Assembly (NCBI GenBank): GCA_023249405.1
Contig: JAHFCR010000001.1
Location: 41,564-105,563, forward strand
Length of the DNA stretch: 64,000 nucleotides
Direction of reading: 5' to 3'
From: Peptococcaceae bacterium
GTDB taxonomy: Bacteria; Bacillota; DSM-12270; Thermacetogeniales; Thermacetogeniaceae
The notes under the pieces: generated by a model
Told to the model about the DNA's origin: nothing
Databases searched by the model: none
The model's input: the letters and a program-made list of their open reading frames with translations, nothing else
Program-made: the position numbers and the translations under genes
Part shown: in pieces, positions 58,701 through 64,000 of the stretch
Position numbering within the stretch: position 1 is the first letter of the stretch
How the letters are laid out: every line of letters starts with the position of its first letter

Positions 58701-59936
58701 ATCGAAAACCGGATGCGGGCTCTGACTGGCGCCGATCACCAGCCCGTTTTTCGTATAGGCCTCCGGCGTCAGAGTGCCGGCCCCAGGACCGCTGTTCCCG
58801 GCGCTGAATATCGCCAGAAAATCTGGGTGGTTTCTGATAAATTGGTCGGTCTGGGAGGCCGCGCTCAGGTAACCGCCACCCTCGCCTCCCCAGCCGTTCA
58901 CGTGAATGCGCGCCCCCGCCTCATAGGCCGGTGAGAAGAGAGTGACGAGATCCGGTGGCGGATCCAGCTGGCCGGAGCTATTGGTCAGACCCTGAAAGTA
59001 GATGCTGGCCCCGGGCGCCAGGCCCTGGTACCGGCCGGATGAGGCAGCACCGGTACCGGCGATAGTCGCGGCCATATGGGTGCCATGACCGTTGGGATCG
59101 GCCACCGATTGCGCTCCCGCCCAGGATTTCAGCATGACCACCTTGGGCATATGACCGGGCAGGCTCGCCAGGTCCGGGTGAATATCTTCAATCGAACCCT
59201 TATCCAGACCACTGTCAGCCAGGCCGATGATCTGCCCGGCTCCGGTCAGGCCCTGCTGGGATGGGGATAACCAGCCATCAGCGCCCAGCGGGGTGGCCGC
59301 CACCAGGTCGCGGGCGCGGTCGTTCAGCAGCCGGTAGCTTTCTGCCGGCTCGATATAAACCACCGCAGGCAACTGCGATATTTTCGCGAGATCGGTTCTG
59401 GGTATCTGCAGCCGCAGGACTCGCCCGGATTCGGTCTCGCCGCGCAGTACAGAACCGCCGAGACCCTGCACCGCCTGGGCAACGGACGTCTTATCCTCCG
59501 GACCAAACACGGTGACATTCACCACCAGGGAGGCGCTCTGGTTATGACCTGAAACAGTGCCCGAGAGAGACTGTGCCAGGCGGTTGCCGGGGTTGAATGT
59601 CTCCAGGGCAGGACCGGCTATAGCTCTTGCCGCCGCCAATTTACTCTGGGGCACCCGCACCAGGAAGCTGTCACTGCTCAGCAGATCTCCCTGTTCTGCG
59701 CCAAGCCGGCGCAGAGACGTCCAGACCGTATCCCCGCCCGGGGAGTTCTGGCCGGCCGAACCGGACAGCTGCAATATCATGACCACACCGGGCTCAGGAG
59801 ATACTGATCCGCGCTGTTGCAAACCAGCCCCGGGCGATCCGCTTTCCGGACCGGACAGTACCAGAGTGCAGGTCACCATGAGCATCGCCAGGACCAGCAC
59901 GGCGCAATATTTAAGAACAGTTCTATAGTCTCTCAA
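55704..59936 (-). CDS. Secreted S8 (subtilisin-like) serine protease with SLH repeats
   Basis: A 1410-residue exported protein with an N-terminal hydrophobic signal (about 9-28) and an inhibitor-like propeptide region. The subtilase domain has catalytic D241 (LADSGLD), H284 (NGHGTH) and S471 (GTSMAAA); all three are present. A long beta-rich middle follows. The last 180 or so residues are three SLH repeats (DMAGHWADEDVQALAAQRLV, IPSWARQAVACAVQHGLI and VPSWARPSVEYVVNAKLF) that anchor proteins to wall polymers. TTG start with GGAGAGGGGA ahead. Substrates are unknown. Confidence 0.92.
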   Translation of the reverse strand: MRDYRTVLKYCAVLVLAMLMVTCTLVLSGPESGSPGAGLQQRGSVSPEPGVVMILQLSGSAGQNSPGGDTVWTSLRRLGAEQGDLLSSDSFLVRVPQSKLAAARAIAGPALETFNPGNRLAQSLSGTVSGHNQSASLVVNVTVFGPEDKTSVAQAVQGLGGSVLRGETESGRVLRLQIPRTDLAKISQLPAVVYIEPAESYRLLNDRARDLVAATPLGADGWLSPSQQGLTGAGQIIGLADSGLDKGSIEDIHPDLASLPGHMPKVVMLKSWAGAQSVADPNGHGTHMAATIAGTGAASSGRYQGLAPGASIYFQGLTNSSGQLDPPPDLVTLFSPAYEAGARIHVNGWGGEGGGYLSAASQTDQFIRNHPDFLAIFSAGNSGPGAGTLTPEAYTKNGLVIGASQSPHPVFDPQQVDKGLAYDFSSRGPTGDGRLKPELLAPGALISARASQVASEFNLDNGYYTYMEGTSMAAAVAGGAAALLREYFQRYEQVLRPTAALLKAALINGASPPSAGPGSNGFGVLDLGGTILSLHEKTFKFVDDLKGVPGGETVTYTYQAPAAGSPFKATLAWTDPAVAAGASHPLVNNLDLAVQDPAGKVWPGNAFLSDGKSDDTNNVEQVYIAKPEPGTYTILVKGTSITQNTVSGSSGKVQDFALVYGQPLVRDVVQSVSSSVTLTSGAEVDLRQARISCERDGQTVTWPAAANATGGNPRGQTVNNQIAGMDIYLSPDTTGSSGYAYLAGRTWQAEGVQLIEADSEILFTEINPDSRSGGYFLTSGMSDQLLVNGSTLKEPGALPPGGEIRATINPSTQKIWRAEVVFNETSGYLDRIDLPKRELFLLGNRQSLSLAPQAGLAYLDQIADADRADSPFGAGASPAWDKLLPGLNVRLMLAPGSGEIMYVGARRRLAVGTITGIDPATRTLTLSSGHSYKMGPGISLLLDEKEVDFTALKPGQHAIMMLFPETQEILTLSAYSQVLYGRVVYADAKQQLLYMIDDSNNFHILYFSNDPQIFRWGLPASVNAVEPGSWARLYLDPGTDQVTRLDLAEVAPEKTATVNSYDPQKQSLITEEGTYLLTERTLVTKNGYPVNPQDLASGEDAIMTPLLAGKGEQPLLAAVAAQTRPTVKAPQLDVAVPRRDKFIELSGITSADRLYLYLPGKGRQIIPVIEQGRFRYQFQLDADLTPNSDSETKQNSNPELIVQLVAVDTHTGGVTGQFVTIPSQVSVKLGDMAGHWADEDVQALAAQRLVNGYPDGTFRPETTVTRAEFVVLLTGVIGWSGDSGQIKFADIQDIPSWARQAVACAVQHGLIRGDQNGRFNPNQPITRAESAVLLDRALQIFAPGVASAPTSQTPFFDDWPNVPSWARPSVEYVVNAKLFVGRTLQSFAPDAPLKRGEAAAVINRFIKYIR

Positions 59937-59990
59937 GCGGATCCCCTCTCCCGTGAGGAGGTTTTGTCCAAACTCTTATAAAGGAAACTT

Positions 59991-60246
59991 GCTTCAGGTG
60001 GGGTTTTAACCCCGCCTGAAGTTTAGTTGACTTATGCCACCGGTGTACCCGCTTTAGCGGCGGGTGCCGCATCAGCGGGCGCGTGCCCGGCTTAGCGCCA
60101 CTTGCCTGTGCCGTTTTCTGACGTGCAGCCGTCCTTTGAGGCTGAGACGAAGTCTCAGAGGCTGCCTTCATGCCGGGCGTTAGCCTGGATACGGCGCTCC
60201 CGCTTCAAGAAGCGGGAGCATTAGTGGCGGTTATCTATCGTATAAA
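59991..60246 (+). ncRNA. Structured dispersed element, copy B (HEARO/omega-RNA-like)
   Basis: The second near-complete copy, 256 bases, between the S8 protease and tagA. Hairpin GCTTCAGGTGGGG / CCCCGCCTGAAG opens it. GCAGCC (60125-60130) pairs with GGCTGC (60160-60165), where copy A has GCAGGC/GCCTGC: a compensatory change. CTGAGAC-GAA-GTCTCAG and GCTCCCGCTTC / GAAGCGGGAGC (60196-60219) are further stems; the last replaces a shorter one in copy A. It ends GGTTATCTATCGTATAAA. Confidence 0.55.
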
Positions 60247-60298
60247 TACGCTGTTGCCGCCGGTTTTCTTACAATTTGCGGCAGCATGACGGATTTTT

Positions 60299-61102
60299 TC
60301 AGCGATTGTCTTTTTCGAAGTCCAATTTTTGCCGGGTTAACAAGACCATGCCGATAAACCGGGGCAATACCAGCAGGCGCCGCCAGCGGGCCGGCTCCTG
60401 AAAAGCCCGGAATAGCCATTCCAACCGGAATCGCTGCATCCAAAACGGTGAACGGCGCAGCCTGCCGGAGATGACATCAAAGCTCCCCCCCACCCCGACA
60501 GCCACCAGTCGGCCTAGCTGCCGGCGATGTTCGTCGATAAATTGCTCCTGTCTGGGAAAACCCATACCGACCAGGAGCAAGTCGGGGTCTGCATCCCTGA
60601 TCCGCTGCAGAACTGCCGGCAGTTCTGCAGCACCGAAGTAGCCATGCCCGGTCCCCGCCACCTGTAGTCCCGGGTGCTGTTTCTGCAAGTTGGCTGCAGC
60701 ACTCTCAGCCACTCCAGGCGCTCCTCCCAACAAGTATAGGCGCCACCCGGCAGTTACTGCCTTCACGGCCAGCGACTGGAGGAGTTCGATCCCGGCAACC
60801 CGCTCCGGAAAGGAGCAGCCAAGATGTTCGCCCGCCCAGACGACCCCATACCCATCAGCCACTACCAGATCGCCCCGGTTCAGCAGTTGCCGGATACCTC
60901 GGTCATATCGGGCCCGGTAGAGCATCTCCGGATTTAGAGTGATTACCTGAAATACTCCAGGAGTTTCTCCAATGTCGAAAATCGGCGCCTCATGCTCAGC
61001 CAAACCGATTCTGCCGGCAATCGCCTCGACAGCTTCCGCTAAGGTAAAAGGGTGGACTCCCACCCCTAAAATATCCTTCTTTGCCGACATCAGCTTGATC
61101 AT
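60299..61102 (-). CDS. tagA: WecG/TagA-family N-acetylmannosaminyltransferase
   Basis: A 267-residue glycosyltransferase. TLNPEMLYRAR, VADGYGVVWA, RVAGIELLQSLA, LLGGAPGVAESA and VGMGFPRQEQFI are typical of the WecG/TagA/CpsF family, which transfers ManNAc or ManNAcA to lipid-linked GlcNAc. WecB at 16958 would provide UDP-ManNAc. Start at MIKLMSAKK with GGGAG five bases ahead; an ATG four codons upstream is possible. Confidence 0.92.
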   Translation of the reverse strand: MIKLMSAKKDILGVGVHPFTLAEAVEAIAGRIGLAEHEAPIFDIGETPGVFQVITLNPEMLYRARYDRGIRQLLNRGDLVVADGYGVVWAGEHLGCSFPERVAGIELLQSLAVKAVTAGWRLYLLGGAPGVAESAAANLQKQHPGLQVAGTGHGYFGAAELPAVLQRIRDADPDLLLVGMGFPRQEQFIDEHRRQLGRLVAVGVGGSFDVISGRLRRSPFWMQRFRLEWLFRAFQEPARWRRLLVLPRFIGMVLLTRQKLDFEKDNR

Positions 61103-61286
61103 GACTTCTCCCATGCTTAATGAACAGTATTAACATCTTCGGGATTATTCGTGCTAAATCCTGCCTTATTGTAGCTGAAAATCTTAAGGGAAGATAAGAA
61201 ATAGGTCCGACTGCAGCTAAGGCTACCCACCGGACCCTTATAAACCTACTTATTCTGACTTTTTAACTTCATGTCTCCGGCTTCCG

Positions 61287-62261
61287 TTAACTGTAAGCCT
61301 TGGTGAAGGTAACTCCCTGGTAATATTGCCTGATGATCTCCTGCGGAGACTTGCCCTGTTTGGCATAATAGTAGGCGCCCCACTGGCTCATGCCCACCCC
61401 GTGCCCCCTGCCGCGCCCGGTAATATACAACTGCTGGCCTCTGATTTGAAACTGATCGAGCAGGGTGGATTTCATCAGCTCTGCTCCCAGGGCCAGGCGC
61501 AGAGCTGGCCCGCTCAAGATGACATTATTCAGCTTGACCGTAACCGCCCTGCCTGAAGCGCTCTTCTTGACGACGGAGGCATTGGTGATCGCCCCCGGAT
61601 CTTTACCGGCAACACTTCTTGCCGCATCCCGAACCCGGGCCAGGGGCACAGTGATTTGCCAATTCTTCTCATCCGGCGGCGCCACCTGCTGGCCGGGATC
61701 ACTGACCACCCTGATATAGGGGGTCGGTTCCTGATTGAAATCCAGTCCTACCTGGGCAGTATCGGTCTTTCCCCCGGCGTTGGAATGGAACCAGGCTCTG
61801 ACATACTTGCCGTTATACTCGACCACCTGCCCCCGGGTACTGGCCACCGCCTTACGGACGTTATCGATGATCCTGCCCGGATCGTAAGCCTGAAATTCTT
61901 CGGGATCTGTGGAGGCATCCGCTCCGTGCTGGGGCACGCCGTGTTCATAGTTTATTTTCTGCAGGGTGAAGGTGCGGGCGAGAATCGCCTGAGCGGCCAG
62001 AGCCTGCTGCGGCCACTGAGGCTCTAACTCCGCCGCCACCACTCCGGCCACGTAATCCTCCAACCTGATCTTTTTCTTCTCGCCGGTCTGGTTCACGTAG
62101 AGCACGATCTGCGGCTCCCCGCCAGGCTGAACAGCCTGGGTCTGGGGCACCGGCTGCCGAACTGGCGGCCTGTCACCTCGTAACGAAATCACCAGAGAGA
62201 TCACTGCCAGGGCAGTGACGATCCCCAGCGCTATAAAACGTGGCCTGCCGGATGACTCCAT
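61287..62261 (-). CDS. SpoIID/LytB-domain protein lacking the zinc cysteines
   Basis: A 324-residue anchored protein with the SpoIID fold: catalytic-type E78 in VVAAELEP, and GRGRGHGVGMSQWGAYYYA near the end. Where true SpoIID has H-x5-C-x5-C, here H112 is retained but the cysteines are S117 and F123. It is therefore a SpoIID-like paralog, perhaps a sporulation or wall hydrolase with a different metal requirement. GGGAGGG ahead of the ATG. Confidence 0.88.
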   Translation of the reverse strand: MESSGRPRFIALGIVTALAVISLVISLRGDRPPVRQPVPQTQAVQPGGEPQIVLYVNQTGEKKKIRLEDYVAGVVAAELEPQWPQQALAAQAILARTFTLQKINYEHGVPQHGADASTDPEEFQAYDPGRIIDNVRKAVASTRGQVVEYNGKYVRAWFHSNAGGKTDTAQVGLDFNQEPTPYIRVVSDPGQQVAPPDEKNWQITVPLARVRDAARSVAGKDPGAITNASVVKKSASGRAVTVKLNNVILSGPALRLALGAELMKSTLLDQFQIRGQQLYITGRGRGHGVGMSQWGAYYYAKQGKSPQEIIRQYYQGVTFTKAYS

Positions 62262-62350
62262 GGCTGCGTCCCTCCCGTCGACTGGTTGGCCTGTTCGGCT
62301 AAACTGCCTGTTTTATTATGGACAGGAGGGATCTATCATATACGACAGTC

Positions 62351-62650
62351 TCAGTCTGCTCCATCCACCTCATCCGGCAGCAGCCGGGAGGGGACAACGC
62401 TGAATTCCCGCAAGCATTTATAGATGGTCTTGGCCTGAGCGGCAGGAATGCTGCGCTCCGGCACATCCAGCACCTCCACCTCGGTAGTCTTACGCCCCCA
62501 GGTCAGCCTGACCTGATCACCGACTTTAACCTCACTGCCAGGCTTGGCCGGGTGCCCGTTGATGCAAACCCGCCCGGCATCACAGACTTCCTTGGCGTTA
62601 GTCCGGCGCTTGACCAGACGGCTTACTTGTAAAAACTTGTCGATGCGCAA
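62351..62650 (-). CDS. rqcP: RqcP/Hsp15-type S4-domain RNA-binding protein
   Basis: A 99-residue S4 protein beginning LRIDKFLQVSRLVKRRTNAKEV split by family motifs and ending with an acidic tail (RLLPDEVDGAD). RqcP acts with RqcH in C-terminal alanine tailing of stalled nascent chains. TTG start at 62650 with GAGGGGAG five bases ahead; an earlier in-frame ATG gives a non-family extension. Gene order mazG-hup-rqcP is typical of Clostridia. Confidence 0.9.
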   Translation of the reverse strand: MRIDKFLQVSRLVKRRTNAKEVCDAGRVCINGHPAKPGSEVKVGDQVRLTWGRKTTEVEVLDVPERSIPAAQAKTIYKCLREFSVVPSRLLPDEVDGAD

Positions 62651-62671
62651 ACAGACTCCCCTCCATTCAGG

Positions 62672-62700
62672 CAAAAGAAAAAGGTTCTTCATGAGAACCT
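62672..62700 (-). terminator. Rho-independent terminator after hup
   Basis: Minus strand: AGGTTCT-CATGA-AGAACCT, then TTTTTCTTTT. It lies between hup and the rqcP ribosome site. Confidence 0.85.
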
Positions 62701-62800
62701 CTGGCAGTCATTTGGATAACTAAAACCTGCTTCATCGCCCTCCAGCTCCACAGGTGCAGATCATGGCATCCCCGGTCTCCCGCAGGAAGACGGAAACCTA

Positions 62801-63073
62801 TTAGCCGATGGAGTCTCTGAGAGCCTTACCGGCCCTGAAAGCAGGTACGCGTGTGGCAGCAATCTGGATTTCTGCGCCGGTCTGGGGATTACGCCCCGTG
62901 CGGGCAGCCCGATCACGCACCTCAAAAGTGCCAAATCCCACCAGTTGTACCTTCTCGCCCTTTGCAAGCGCCGCTTCGACTACATCGAACACCGCGGTGA
63001 TGACCTTCTCCGCATCCTTCTTCGTGACTTCAGCCTTTTCTGCTACACTGCTAACAAGTTCAGCCTTATTCAA
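62801..63073 (-). CDS. hup: Nucleoid-associated protein HU
   Basis: A 90-residue HU-type protein. [20 protein letters not shown] at the start, [20 protein letters not shown] and the arm motif [20 protein letters not shown] are diagnostic. Binds and bends DNA non-specifically. TTG start with AAAGGAGGG ahead. Followed by a terminator. Confidence 0.97.
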   Translation of the reverse strand: MNKAELVSSVAEKAEVTKKDAEKVITAVFDVVEAALAKGEKVQLVGFGTFEVRDRAARTGRNPQTGAEIQIAATRVPAFRAGKALRDSIG

Positions 63074-63210
63074 CCAAATACCCTCCTTTGCAATTTTAAA
63101 TTTAGGCTACCTATTCGCCAGAAGCCTTGCAAATCCTGCTAATTTACTGCCGCATAAAAAATTTTTTTCCTCATCATCAAAATATTAGCAGATAATGTCG
63201 CATTTATACA

Positions 63211-64000
63211 TCATGCTTTTACTTCTTCAGCCTTGACCTCATCCCAGATGGCGTCCAACTCCGGCAAGGACAGCGACCCCAAGGCCAGGCCTCTAGCCGC
63301 GGCCTTGTCTTCGATTCCCCTGAACCGTCTCATAAATTTATCCACCGCAGCCCGTAGCGCCTCTTCCGCATCCACTTCCAGCAACCGGGCAACATTCACG
63401 AGCGCAAACACCAGGTCTCCGAACTCCTGGCGAACGGCATCCTGGTCACCGTCCTCCCATGCTGACTGCAGTTCCTGCCATTCCTCCCGCAGCTTGACAG
63501 AGGCGCTCCTGGCATCAGGCCAGTCAAAACCGACCAGGGCGGCCTTTCCCTGCACCTTCTGGGCCCTTTGCAGGGAAGGCAGATACCTGGGCACCCCCGC
63601 CAGCAACGATCGCTTCTGTTCCTCGGCGTGGGCTGCAGCCCCTGCTGTCCCCTCCATCTGCTTGATCTGCTCCCAGTTTCGCACCACCTCTGCTGCACTG
63701 TTCACTGTGATCTCGCCAAAGACGTGAGGGTGACGGCGTTTCAACTTGGCAGTGATCCCCACCACCACCCGATTAATGTCAAAATCACCCCGGTTGTTGG
63801 CAATAGCAGCATGAAAAACCACCTGCAATAATAAGTCTCCCAACTCTTCACAGAGTTTATGCATATTTCCCTCATCGATGGCGTCTACCACCTCGTATGC
63901 TTCCTCGATCAGGTACTGGCGGAGGCTCTGGTGCGTCTGCTCCCGGTCCCAGGGACAACCGCCGGGCGCCAGCAGCCTGTCCATTACCGCCATCAAAGGG
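63211..64000 (-). CDS. mazG: Nucleoside triphosphate pyrophosphohydrolase MazG (partial, N-terminus off the window)
   Basis: Two MazG domains are visible: QYLIEEAYEVVDAID with LCEELGDLLLQVVFHA (first), and SVKLREEWQELQSAWEDG with QEFGDLVFALVNVARLL (second). The segment CPWDREQTHQSLR is typical. It hydrolyses NTPs, preventing (p)ppGpp or damaged-nucleotide effects. The frame is open to the window edge, so the gene probably continues upstream, possibly with an N-terminal methylase domain as in YabN. ATG at 63993 is an alternative start for a shorter MazG. Confidence 0.88.
   Translation of the reverse strand, partial: PLMAVMDRLLAPGGCPWDREQTHQSLRQYLIEEAYEVVDAIDEGNMHKLCEELGDLLLQVVFHAAIANNRGDFDINRVVVGITAKLKRRHPHVFGEITVNSAAEVVRNWEQIKQMEGTAGAAAHAEEQKRSLLAGVPRYLPSLQRAQKVQGKAALVGFDWPDARSASVKLREEWQELQSAWEDGDQDAVRQEFGDLVFALVNVARLLEVDAEEALRAAVDKFMRRFRGIEDKAAARGLALGSLSLPELDAIWDEVKAEEVKA

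Overview
The window looks like a chromosome segment of a spore-forming, anaerobic Gram-positive bacterium of the Clostridia, most like the Peptococcaceae/Desulfotomaculales. The reasons are spoIID, spoIIID, a Spo0E-like phosphatase, delta subunit of RNA polymerase, sigma-54, a six-cysteine SCIFF RiPP locus, MurA in two copies, strong GGAGG-type ribosome sites and moderately high GC content. This assignment rests on gene content and synteny only; no rRNA or tRNA was seen.

Layout. 1-2.3 kb (plus strand): a region-4 sigma-like regulator behind a palindrome that encloses a perfect DnaA-box sequence, then divIC, ppx and a small DMT transporter. 2.3-46 kb (almost all minus strand) is a long conserved block resembling the mbl-spoIIID-spoIID-murA-ywmB / atp / glyA-rpiB-ywlE-ywlC-prmC-prfA-rpmE-rho-glpX-fsa-pyrG-rpoE-argS region of Bacillus. 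Sigma-54 sits between ywmB and the ATP synthase operon. The operon is complete: atpZ, atpI, B, E, F, H, A, G, D, C. Further on come cell-wall genes (alr, FemAB-like, polysaccharide deacetylase, second murA). 46-64 kb is more accessory: a putative metallopeptidase, a large LysM/G5/M23 protein, the SCIFF precursor and its radical-SAM maturase, a Spo0E-like protein, an MBL-fold protein, an ECF sigma/anti-sigma pair with a candidate autoregulatory promoter, and a 1410-residue S8 protease with three SLH repeats. The window ends with tagA/wecG, a second spoIID paralog, rqcP, hup and a mazG gene cut by the window edge.

The most interesting signal is a dispersed family of hairpin-rich intergenic elements, six copies in 64 kb (31576-31838 +, 33035-33174 -, 47617-47765 +, 49992-50196 -, 52269-52327 +, 59991-60246 +). 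Each opens with a strong GC-rich hairpin and ends in a variant of ATCGGATAAA. The two full copies show compensatory base changes in at least three stems, so they behave like a structured RNA (or hairpin DNA element). From memory the architecture resembles HEARO/omega-RNA, the guide-RNA class associated with IscB, present here as stand-alone copies with no nuclease gene nearby. That identification is an inference and was not checked.

Working together, the genes cover wall precursor synthesis and editing, spore development, ATP synthesis, translation termination, nucleotide and one-carbon metabolism, and extracytoplasmic proteolysis with signalling. Start codons were set by ribosome-site spacing and family length; many are TTG or GTG.
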